7,404 bases of DNA from Caldilineaceae bacterium (GCA_028819675.1 JAPPKT010000600.1:1-7404); one strand, 5' to 3'; positions 1 through 6,631 are shown, counted from the stretch's first letter. A program made the numbers and translations. The notes: generated from the letters alone by a model not told the origin.

Positions 1-175
1 TCACTCTCTCCTCGCTTTTCTGGGCGGTCGGGCCTTCGGCCCTCCCTTGTGCAGGTGGACTCCCCCCGCAACGCCCCCTTCATCATGCCACCTTGGCGCC
101 GCCCGCGCCGTCCCTACGCCGCCAATCGCTCACCCACTCCATGCCGTGAAGCCCGCCCCCTCCCGCACACAACGG

Positions 176-201
176 TAGGGGCAGACCTTGTGCCTGCCCT
201 A
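176..201. repeat. Compact palindrome (dispersed-repeat-like hairpin)
   Basis: TAGGGGCAG at 176-184 pairs with CTGCCCTA at 194-201 around a 9-nt loop (accttgtgc), with one bulged G. The form 'GTAGGGGCAGACCTTGTG...' resembles short palindromes I recall being scattered between genes in Chloroflexota. That family memory is unverified. There is no T-run after it, so it does not look like an intrinsic terminator. Confidence 0.5.
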
Positions 202-277
202 TCCCTCTCCCAACGCTTGTAAACAATATCAGCCACCGCTTGCATGGATTCCCCACCAGACTGTTCCCACCCCAAGA

Positions 278-410
278 CTGGAATGCACCCCGTCTGTCGG
301 GGGTGTATCCCAGATTATTGTCCGCCAAGTGGAGTTGAAACATTAATCAGGCTGAAGCCAACACTGGTCAGACAGGTCTCGCAAAAAATCTGGGATGCAC
401 CCTCTGTCGG
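278..410. repeat. Three related copies of a CTGGRATGCACCC repeat, direct and inverted
   Basis: Copy 1 (278-300) reads CTGGAATGCACCC followed by CG and TCTGTCGG. Copy 2 (390-410) reads CTGGGATGCACCC followed by TCTGTCGG, so the two are direct repeats differing by a 2-nt indel and one substitution. An inverted copy lies at 301-316 (GGGTGTATCCCAGATT) and matches the reverse complement of 387-402 at 15 of 16 positions. Copy 1 and the inverted copy abut and can form an imperfect hairpin (about 280-311). This looks like a small mobile or dispersed palindromic element in partial copies; its function is unknown. Confidence 0.65.
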
Positions 411-415
411 CCTCA

Positions 416-445
416 TTGTTCTCTGCTCCGATTTTGTAGTATATT
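416..445 (+). promoter_or_regulatory. Weak candidate sigma70-type promoter
   Basis: TTGTTC at 416-421 and TATATT at 440-445 are separated by 18 nt, in the most AT-rich patch of the leader. It would leave a roughly 440-nt 5' leader before the fusion gene, which is long. Matches of this quality occur by chance, so this is only a candidate. Confidence 0.18.
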
Positions 446-883
446 GGTGCACTCGCCACGGCAAACTGTGTTCAACTATTTGTATCCACTGATTTTAGAT
501 GAGTGCGCGCATTGCGTCCACTTGACTGGTTCCAAGCTGAGCGGTTCGCTGTGGTGGCTGTCCTGCGTCTGTTTTCGGCAAGGGGCACCGCCATTAACCT
601 CAATCAAAAGGTTGCCGCGCGGGCACAACCGCTGTTCTTCCTTTCCCGTCAGGTGATGAAAGCCCCAAGCCCTAACTATAACCACACCCGAAGGTCTCGC
701 TGAACAACTGACAGCCTTGACAACGTACGTCAAGCAGCCCGAGCGATGCGTCGTGCCAGACGCCAACCAAGAACAACCTGCATGGCTGCGGCTAACGATG
801 CGTCCCATCGACTATGTGAACTCAGACAGCGCAATTCTGGCGAACGCACCTCATCCTCCGCTCCAATCTCCGGAGCAGTCAAC

Positions 884-888
884 AGGAG
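884..888 (+). promoter_or_regulatory. Ribosome binding site that fixes the fusion-gene start
   Basis: AGGAG sits 7 nt upstream of the ATG at 896. No comparable Shine-Dalgarno sequence precedes the earlier in-frame ATG at 746. DUF262 similarity also begins just after residue 1 of the 896 start, so this site decides the annotation. Confidence 0.8.
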
Positions 889-895
889 ATCAGGA

Positions 896-3800
896 ATGTC
901 CGAAACCCTCGTAGCCAAAGAACTGCAGCTTGTAAGCATCTTTAGCGACAACTACCGTTTCGAAATTCCCGAATACCAGCGCCCCTATGCCTGGACAACC
1001 GAGCAGACAGGCGAGTTGCTGGACGACCTTCTGCATGCAATAGAGCATGTCGAAGACGTGAGTTACGCGTCGCCTTACTTCCTGGGTAGTATCGTAACTA
1101 TCAAGGACGGCCTCAAAGCGCAGGCGCAAATCGTCGACGGACAACAACGCATCACAACGCTAACGATTCTCCTTTGCGTCTTGCGTGAACTCGCGCCCTC
1201 AGAAAGCGACAGAAACGACACACATACCTACATCTATGCGCCCGGCCGGGAATCCGCTGGAATCCAGGGACACTATCGACTTTCTGTGCGCGAGATGGAC
1301 AGAGGGTTTTTCCAAGACAATATCCAGAAAGTGGGAAGGCTGCGCTCTCTCCTTGAGCGTTCGCCCGCAATCCTTCCCGACAGCCAGAAAAGAATGTTAG
1401 AGAATGCCCACTATCTGTACAACGCCTTGGTTGAGCGTGACGAGAAGCTACGCAAAATCCTTACGCAGTTTCTCGCCCAGCGCTGCTATCTTGTCGTAGT
1501 CTCTGCCTCGAACCAGAACTCTGCCTATCGTATATTCTCCGTTCTAAATGATAGAGGGTTGGATCTGTCGCCGACCGACATCCTCAAAGCCGACATCATC
1601 GGATCACTGGAAAAAAGTGTTCGTTCTCAGTACGCAAGAATATGGGACACCATCGAAGAAGGCCTAGGTCGCGAACGTTTCAGAGCCCTCTTCGCACACA
1701 TCTACACGATCGCCATGACGAACAGGCCGCGAGGAACCTTACAGCAGAATTTCCAGGACCATGTTCTCAAAACTGTAGCCAGGGCGGAGTTCATTGATAA
1801 GGTGCTCGAACCCTATGCCGATGCCTACCAAACCGTAACCGGCGCTTCTTACCAAGGTGCTGGCGACTCTGAAAGTATCAACAAACACCTGCGCTACCTA
1901 AACTGGCTCGACAACTCCGACTGGATTCCACCCGCAATGGCCTTTTACAGACGCCACCATCAAGATCCCGATATGTTACTTCGATTTCTGCGAGATCTGG
2001 AAAGACTGGCCTACAAAATGTTCATCTTGCGGGCGAACATAAATCAGCGTACAAGAAGATACCGCCCCGTCCTTCATGCCATCAAACAAAAAAGTGATCT
2101 CTTCGCACCCTCGTCCCCGCTTCAACTGTCGCCCGACGAGCAGGAGAAATTCTTGGGCGCGTTGGATGGCCCCGTCTACTCTCTGCCGCGAGTACCGAGA
2201 ACTCTGCTTCTGCGCCTTGATTCTCTGCTGGCGGACAAGGGCGCCAGGTATGAGCATTCGACGATTACCATCGAGCACGTTCTCCCCCGGAACCCCGAAC
2301 GGAAATCTCAGTGGCTGATCGATTTCCCTGACGAAGAAGAACGAGCAGAGTGGACCGATAAACTTGCCAACCTAGTCCTCCTTTCGCGTACAAAGAATTC
2401 AAGGGCGCTGAATCACGACTTTGGGCGCAAAAAGAGAGAGTACTTCCAGAAGGGGGGCGTGGTGACATTTGCCCTTACTTCGCAAGTGTTGGCTGAAGAC
2501 GAGTGGACGCCCGCCGTGCTGCAGAGACGGCAGAGGGAGTTGACAAATGCCCTCAAAAAAGAATGGCGCCTCGAAGAAGCCTCTTCATCACCGCCAGTGC
2601 ACACTCGGAAAGTGCCGAACGAGCCGGCCTATACCGTGGAGGAGAAGAGGCGAGAGCATCCCAAAGCCTACAAAAAGTGGTCACTGGAAGATGACGATCG
2701 GTTGAAAGAGATGTATGCCGCGGGGCATGAAGTTGCCGAAATGGCGAAGCACTTCGAACGTAATGAAGGGGCAATCAGGTCTCGGCTCAAAAAACTTGAA
2801 CTTAACCGGGACGTAGTCACAAGTCCTATCTATGAAGAGACCAGACAACTCGTGGAACAAGGTCTGACCCTCGAAGAAGTGGCCCGTCGGCGCGGCCGGC
2901 CGACTAGTACGATAGTCGTCCATCTGGAGCGCTTACTTCAGGAGGGAAGTGAGATCGACCTGCGCCCCTTGTTGCCCCCCGATCGTTTTGAAGAAATCAG
3001 AGCCGCCTTCGAGCAAACAGGCGGAACTCTAATATCCCCGATCAAGGATATACTTGGCGAAGACTACTCCTACGAGGAGAGTAGGGTTGTGCATCTCTAC
3101 CTGCAACAACAGGACCGCACATCTCAGAGTGGTCAATCTGCTGTGACTGACCCCCAGGGCGAGCAGTCTGCGAACGTGCCTCCTCCAACCCCTCCTGCGC
3201 AGAAAGCCGCTGAAAACGCAATACAACCTGGCCCCATCCGTCATCTGCTCAAGCAGCACTTCGGCTACGACGAGTTCCTGCCCTTCCAGGAAAAGATAAT
3301 CACCGCTGTCCTTGAGGAGAACGACGCGCTTGTGCTGATGCCCACGGGCGGAGGCAAGTCGCTGTGCTACCAACTGCCGGCGATGCACTTCGAAGGGTTG
3401 ACTCTGGTCGTATCGCCTCTGATCTCGCTGATGAAGGACCAGGTGGACACTCTCAGGGCCAACAATATCCCCGCCGCCTTTATCAACAGCACACTGTCAC
3501 CCTCCGAAATCGAGCGCGTGCAACTGCAGGCGCAGGGCGGAGTCCTGAAGATTCTTTACGCCGCGCCCGAGAGGCTGTCGCAGTCTGAATTCCAGCGATT
3601 TCTCGCCACACTCAATTTGAGATTCGTCGCCGTTGACGAGGCGCACTGCATCTCGATGTGGGGGCACGAATTCCGACCCGACTATCGTAAGCTGGGCGAT
3701 CTGCGCCGCAGCCTGCCAAGCGTACCGGTGCTCGCCTTGACGGCCACTGCGACCGAACAGGTGCGCGCTGACATCGTGAAACAGCTTCACCTGCAGCAGC

Positions 3801-5152
3801 CGGAACAGTTCGTAGCCAGTTTCAACCGCCCCAACCTCAGCTATAGCGTGCTACCCAAACGTAAAAACGCCTTCACCAGACTTCTCAAACTGCTGCAGAA
3901 GCACAAAGGCGAACCCGTCATCATCTACTGCACCACCAAGAAGAGTACGGAGAATTTAGCCTCTCAGTTGCGTGACAACGGTTTCAACGCACAGCACTAC
4001 CACGCCGGATTGGAAGATGACGAACGGCCTCAGACCCAGGAACGCTTTATGCACGACCAGACCCAGATCATCGTTGCCACAATCGCGTTCGGAATGGGCA
4101 TCGACAAGTCGAACGTCCGGCTGATCGTCCACTATGACCTGCCCAAGACGCTTGAGGGCTACTACCAGGAGACAGGCCGCGCCGGGCGCGACGGACTGCC
4201 CAGCGACTGCGTTCTCTTCTACTCTCACGGCGACGTGCCGACACTGGAGCGCTTCATAAATAATGATAACGAGGATGAAGAGATACGCCGCTACATGCAT
4301 GAAAAGCTGGGACAGGTCATCAAGTACTGCCAGTTGCAAGCATGTCGACGAAAATACCTGTTGCGTTACTTCGGCGAAGAATGGCCGGAAGAGAACTGCG
4401 GCGGCTGCGATTTCTGCCGGCCGGCCCAAGAGGAATTCGACGCCACCGCGATCGCGCACCATATCCTGTCGGCTGTGATTCAAACAGGGGAACGCTTCGG
4501 CATCACCCATGTCGCTGCCGTGCTACGTGGTTCCGGAAATGCGGTAGTAAAAAGTTTGGGGCACGACAAGCTCAGCATCTATGGCACCGTCGATGACTAC
4601 TCCGCCGATGAGATAAAGGAAATTGCCGGCCAACTGGTGGAAGAGGGGCTGCTTCGCAGAAACGAGGGAGAATCCTCGATTCTATCTGTCACGCATAAGG
4701 CCAGGCGTTTTCTAACGAGACGCACTAGGCTGGTTCTCACACGGGCAGCACGTGAGGGGAGGAAGGTTCCGGACGTCCGGGGTCCGGCTCGCGACATCGA
4801 TGGAAAGGGCAGAAAAAGAAGGGAAAAAGTGTTGAGTGAGGGCTCTACCTACGAGAAGACCAGACAAATGTGGGAACAAGGACTGTCCGTTGAAGAAATA
4901 GCCAAAAAGCGGACCTTGAAGAGGAGCAGAATAGTCTATCATCTGCAACGCCTGATAGAGGCGGGAGTAGATATTGATCTGAGACCGATGTTGCCTCCGG
5001 CGGTACGAATCGAGGAGATCAGAAGAGCCATAGAAAAGACGGGCAGCGCCTCCTTGTCTCCTGCCAAGAATATGCTTGGTGATAAGTACCCCTACTACGA
5101 AATCAAACTGGTATGGCTATTCCTGCATCAGCAGGGGAAACTACAAGACTAA
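896..5152 (+). CDS. GmrSD-like (DUF262-DUF1524) restriction module fused to RecQ helicase with two HTH_40-type domains
   Basis: This 1418-residue protein looks like a defence effector combining a type IV-restriction-like module with a 3'-5' DNA helicase. Residues 1-240 are DUF262: IPEYQRPYAW at 24-33, FLGSIV at 62-67, DGQQRITTL at 81-89 (the NTP-binding signature of GmrS/SspE-type proteins), and VLNDRGLDLS near 217-225. Residues about 430-555 are DUF1524, an HNH-like nuclease: IEHVLP with H461 and P464, then LANLVLLSRTKN and N501, and K512/K513. Residues 590-636 form a Myb/SANT-like HTH. An HTH_40-type unit spans 643-738, then a Pro-rich linker. RecQ follows at 781-1280: Q798, Walker A PTGGGKS 816-822, DEAH 914-917, TATAT 949-953, motif VI QETGRAGRDG 1091-1100, zinc ligands C1150/C1168/C1171/C1174, and an RQC winged helix. 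There is no HRDC domain; a second HTH_40-type unit (1317-1413) ends the protein. All key residues look intact. The biological role is inferred; I know no named system with this exact order. Confidence 0.9.
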   Translation: MSETLVAKELQLVSIFSDNYRFEIPEYQRPYAWTTEQTGELLDDLLHAIEHVEDVSYASPYFLGSIVTIKDGLKAQAQIVDGQQRITTLTILLCVLRELAPSESDRNDTHTYIYAPGRESAGIQGHYRLSVREMDRGFFQDNIQKVGRLRSLLERSPAILPDSQKRMLENAHYLYNALVERDEKLRKILTQFLAQRCYLVVVSASNQNSAYRIFSVLNDRGLDLSPTDILKADIIGSLEKSVRSQYARIWDTIEEGLGRERFRALFAHIYTIAMTNRPRGTLQQNFQDHVLKTVARAEFIDKVLEPYADAYQTVTGASYQGAGDSESINKHLRYLNWLDNSDWIPPAMAFYRRHHQDPDMLLRFLRDLERLAYKMFILRANINQRTRRYRPVLHAIKQKSDLFAPSSPLQLSPDEQEKFLGALDGPVYSLPRVPRTLLLRLDSLLADKGARYEHSTITIEHVLPRNPERKSQWLIDFPDEEERAEWTDKLANLVLLSRTKNSRALNHDFGRKKREYFQKGGVVTFALTSQVLAEDEWTPAVLQRRQRELTNALKKEWRLEEASSSPPVHTRKVPNEPAYTVEEKRREHPKAYKKWSLEDDDRLKEMYAAGHEVAEMAKHFERNEGAIRSRLKKLELNRDVVTSPIYEETRQLVEQGLTLEEVARRRGRPTSTIVVHLERLLQEGSEIDLRPLLPPDRFEEIRAAFEQTGGTLISPIKDILGEDYSYEESRVVHLYLQQQDRTSQSGQSAVTDPQGEQSANVPPPTPPAQKAAENAIQPGPIRHLLKQHFGYDEFLPFQEKIITAVLEENDALVLMPTGGGKSLCYQLPAMHFEGLTLVVSPLISLMKDQVDTLRANNIPAAFINSTLSPSEIERVQLQAQGGVLKILYAAPERLSQSEFQRFLATLNLRFVAVDEAHCISMWGHEFRPDYRKLGDLRRSLPSVPVLALTATATEQVRADIVKQLHLQQPEQFVASFNRPNLSYSVLPKRKNAFTRLLKLLQKHKGEPVIIYCTTKKSTENLASQLRDNGFNAQHYHAGLEDDERPQTQERFMHDQTQIIVATIAFGMGIDKSNVRLIVHYDLPKTLEGYYQETGRAGRDGLPSDCVLFYSHGDVPTLERFINNDNEDEEIRRYMHEKLGQVIKYCQLQACRRKYLLRYFGEEWPEENCGGCDFCRPAQEEFDATAIAHHILSAVIQTGERFGITHVAAVLRGSGNAVVKSLGHDKLSIYGTVDDYSADEIKEIAGQLVEEGLLRRNEGESSILSVTHKARRFLTRRTRLVLTRAAREGRKVPDVRGPARDIDGKGRKRREKVLSEGSTYEKTRQMWEQGLSVEEIAKKRTLKRSRIVYHLQRLIEAGVDIDLRPMLPPAVRIEEIRRAIEKTGSASLSPAKNMLGDKYPYYEIKLVWLFLHQQGKLQD
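2663..2803 (+). other. Myb/SANT-like helix-turn-helix segment within the fusion protein
   Basis: Residues 590-636 read as a short three-helix DNA-binding unit. It starts at W595 in KKWSLEDDDRLKEMY, has a middle helix around HEVAEMAKHF, and ends with a recognition-helix-like NEGAIRSRLKKL. This pattern is common in bacterial Myb/SANT-like HTH segments that help proteins hold DNA. It sits exactly between the nuclease module and the first HTH_40-type unit, so it probably adds DNA contact. Assignment is by pattern only. Confidence 0.55.
2822..3109 (+). repeat. HTH_40-type domain, copy 1 (before the helicase)
   Basis: Residues 643-738 match, by eye, about half the positions of residues 1317-1413 at the protein's C terminus. 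Shared landmarks are Y-E-x-TRQ, EQGL, EE-x-A, IV-x-HL-x-RL, IDLRP-x-LPP, EEIR, TG, SP-x-K, and a terminal L-x-QQ. HTH_40-like units are known at the C terminus of some RecQ proteins; a copy before the helicase is unusual. DNA identity between the copies is clearly lower than protein similarity, so the duplication is old or the copies were acquired separately. Confidence 0.7.
4844..5134 (+). repeat. HTH_40-type domain, copy 2 (C-terminal)
   Basis: Residues 1317-1413 take the place where RecQ proteins often carry HRDC. The unit begins TYEKTRQMWEQGLSVEEIAK and continues to IDLRPMLPP and the final VWLFLHQQ, only a few residues before the stop. It is separated from the RQC winged helix by a basic, Arg/Lys-rich linker (about 1281-1315). 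By analogy with the family it should be a DNA-binding or targeting module. Confidence 0.7.
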
Positions 5153-5252
5153 GCTATTGCGGGTCGCCTCCGAAACTTTCGGCTGAGCCGACCATGCCTT
5201 TAGCACCTCTGTGGTAGGACGTTTTCCATTGCGTCTTGAAGTGTCGCGTAAC

Positions 5253-5283
5253 TGCTTTTGGGAAAGACCCTCAACGAAAAGCA
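5253..5283 (+). ncRNA. Bulged hairpin, possible structured RNA or 3' end element
   Basis: TGCTTTT at 5253-5259 pairs perfectly with AAAAGCA at 5277-5283. Directly inside, GGG at 5260-5262 pairs with CCC at 5268-5270 around an AAAGA loop. The result is a 10-bp helix with a one-sided 6-nt bulge (tcaacg). It begins 101 nt after the fusion gene's stop. It could act as an mRNA 3' end structure or be part of a longer RNA with the fold at 5389-5510. No direct evidence of transcription. Confidence 0.35.
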
Positions 5284-5388
5284 CGTGGAAGATGTCCAAC
5301 CCAAGTTAGAATCTAACAGTTGCTTCAAGTCGTGTACAGACACAACTACTGATTCGTGTTCTCAAGCAAACTTATGTGAATCCCGTTT

Positions 5389-5501
5389 GAACCAAGACTT
5401 TTCGGAAAGGCTGAATCGCGGGGCGAAACGTGTCCCTCTCGGCACCACGCTCGGAGTGCGAGAGAGGACGCCCGCACTCTCTTTGCCGAGGCTCTTGGTT
5501 C
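5389..5501 (+). ncRNA. Cloverleaf-like structured element, possible ncRNA
   Basis: A 9-bp perfect closing stem (GAACCAAGA 5389-5397 with TCTTGGTTC 5493-5501) encloses three hairpins. They are CTTT-TCGG-AAAG at 5398-5409, TCGC-GGG-GCGA at 5416-5426, and a two-part stem of CTCGGCA 5438-5444 with TGCCGAG 5484-5490 plus GAGTGCG 5454-5460 with CGCACTC 5473-5479. Together these pair about half of the 113 nt. GTCCCT (5432-5437) could also pair with AGGGAC (5505-5510), crossing the closing stem as a pseudoknot or an alternative state. It is not a tRNA (no anticodon arm geometry, T-loop or CCA). The strand is uncertain because perfect stems fold on both; wobble use is too small to decide. Confidence 0.4.
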
Positions 5502-5622
5502 CTTAGGGACCCGCTTTAAGTTAGGGCGGCACTTTTGCATACAATCCCGGAAGTTTAGCCGGCATCGTTACGCATCGATAAAGGCGCCCCCCTTCTGGTA
5601 CTTACATTAGCACACGGAATCA

Positions 5623-6621
5623 TCATGTGCCTTCGCCTATCGGACGCTCAATACTCACTCGTAGGCTGACGATCCCTAACTCCTGCCACATGCCCTGTCG
5701 ATAACGTGTCTTGCTTCTGAGATTGCCCTTCACATTTGACGACCGCTGCATGCGTGAGGCGTCCCAACGGCGAAGCTCCTTGCGGCCGTCGCTGTGGGAC
5801 TCTTCAATCCACGCCTCCTTAGTGCGTAGCAAAGTGTCCAGGAAGTCTGAGGCGTCCTGCGGATCCAGAGTGATCGGAAGCGTAGAGCCCTGCCCTCCCC
5901 TGCGCGTCTGCTTCGCTGCAGAAACTTTAACGTCCTGATTTAGCACCAGACGGGGACCGACGCGCCGTGACAGAAACCGCTTAACCAACTCAGGTTCAGG
6001 CTTCATTCCGCAAATGCGCTCAGTAGTCTCCGAGATTAGGTCAACCAAAATCTCATCGGGAGTTTCGACGATCTGATTCCAGGCTTCGATGATGGTCTTG
6101 TCGATAATCTCTGCTCGCTGCTGCGACCGCACCGAATTCTCAGCGTCGCTCACCGCCCGGCCGCTAATCACTTTTTCCTGGGATAGGTAATCCATGAACC
6201 GTTGTTCAATAATGGTGGGGTCTTGGGATTCGAGGTCAATGGTCAGGAACCGTCTCTGGTCCCAATTCCCCCGCTGCAAAGGCAGATAGAGCCACCATGT
6301 CCGCCCGTTGGTCAGCGCAGCCAGTTCGGTTCCTTCCTGAAAGCAATACTCCAATAGCTGCTGCTGGTGGCTCTCCAGGTTTTCCCCGGGGCGTTTGACC
6401 TCGATGAATACGGCATTGGCTGTACCTGGACGCAGCGCAAAGTCTACACGGCGGTTCCCAACCGTGTACTCTGGGACAACCTCCGAAACGTCGAAGGTAT
6501 TCCAACCGGCAAGGTACAACAGTCTCAGAACCACCCCCTGTTTGGTGGCGGATTCGTCTAGGCTGCGCAAGAGTCCAGTACTCCTGATTTGCTCAACCGC
6601 ATGAGAAATCGTTTCGGCCAT
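5623..6621 (-). CDS. HsdR-N-like PD-(D/E)XK nuclease, stand-alone
   Basis: This 332-residue protein has an N-terminal domain like that of type I restriction HsdR subunits (HSDR_N_2 style), with no helicase attached. Residues about 28-115 carry the nuclease core: E47/E51 in SEVVPEY, then RRVDFALRPG with D60, then FIEVKRPG with E74 and K76, giving the D-x13-E-x-K arrangement. HQQQLLEYCF (85-94) and LTNGRTWWLY (103-112) are the usual trailing HsdR-N signatures. The middle (about 135-225) is helical with no motif I know. The C-terminal part (about 265-325) contains RRWDASRMQRSSNVKGNLRS and a WQELGI strand, a pattern I recall in other orphan HsdR-N proteins. I chose the ATG at 6621 over the TTG at 6645 because GAGGAG lies 10 nt upstream of the ATG. 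The gene converges on the fusion gene, so it is not co-transcribed with it. DNA cleavage is expected from the family; substrate and partner are unknown. Confidence 0.82.
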   Translation of the reverse strand: MAETISHAVEQIRSTGLLRSLDESATKQGVVLRLLYLAGWNTFDVSEVVPEYTVGNRRVDFALRPGTANAVFIEVKRPGENLESHQQQLLEYCFQEGTELAALTNGRTWWLYLPLQRGNWDQRRFLTIDLESQDPTIIEQRFMDYLSQEKVISGRAVSDAENSVRSQQRAEIIDKTIIEAWNQIVETPDEILVDLISETTERICGMKPEPELVKRFLSRRVGPRLVLNQDVKVSAAKQTRRGGQGSTLPITLDPQDASDFLDTLLRTKEAWIEESHSDGRKELRRWDASRMQRSSNVKGNLRSKTRYRQGMWQELGIVSLRVSIERPIGEGT

Positions 6622-6631
6622 GCTCTTGTTT

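Larger units (their letters stand above)
1..895. other. Gene-poor leader region upstream of the fusion gene
   Basis: I find no believable gene in this 895-bp stretch. The open frames here are short, overlap each other on both strands, lack a good ribosome binding site, and have low-complexity or Cys/Trp/Arg-rich translations with no motif I recognise. What it does contain is a GC-rich first 240 bp, a short GGGCC-TTC-GGCCC hairpin at 30-42, a palindrome at 176-201, a related repeat family at 278-410, and a small TTGAC/GTCAA dyad at 717-733. The promoter of the downstream gene presumably lies here, but I cannot place it with confidence. Confidence 0.6.
5153..5622. other. Convergent intergenic region rich in stem-loops
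   Basis: This 470-bp region separates the 3' ends of two convergent genes. The one open frame of note (5258-5506, +) has no good start context, has a composition unlike a protein, and runs through strong inverted repeats, so I do not call it a gene. Instead I see a hairpin at 5253-5283, a short dyad GTTAGA-A-TCTAAC at 5305-5317, GTGT-acag-ACAC at 5333-5344, and a large composite fold at 5389-5510. No stem is followed by a clear T-run, so classical intrinsic terminators are not obvious for either gene. Confidence 0.55.

Noticed and set aside
30..46. Intrinsic terminator at the GGGCC-TTC-GGCCC hairpin
   Set aside because: The following bases are mixed C/T rather than a T-run, and no upstream gene is visible to assign it to.
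278..410. CRISPR array
   Set aside because: Only two direct copies with an inverted one between them, unequal repeats and no regular spacers; no cas genes.
503..703. 66-residue plus-strand open frame in the leader
   Set aside because: No ribosome binding site, no motif, overlaps equally weak frames on both strands.
717..745. Sigma70 promoter based on the perfect TTGACA at 717
   Set aside because: No acceptable -10 box at 16-18 nt; the sequence there is GC-rich.
746..895. In-frame N-terminal extension of the fusion protein from an ATG at 746
   Set aside because: The extra 50 residues are Arg/Ser-rich with no family match, no ribosome binding site precedes 746, and a good AGGAG plus the start of DUF262 similarity both point to 896.
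3956..4510. 184-residue minus-strand open frame inside the helicase region
   Set aside because: It lies antisense to conserved RecQ motifs and its translation has no recognisable features; a codon-bias shadow.
5389..5501. tRNA or integron attC site for the cloverleaf-like fold
   Set aside because: No T-arm consensus, anticodon arm or CCA, and length is 113 nt; the RYYYAAC/GTTRRRY ends of attC are not present in the right places.
5258..5506. 82-residue open frame in the convergent intergenic region
   Set aside because: Its codons run through several perfect stems and the translation looks random; structure explains the sequence better.
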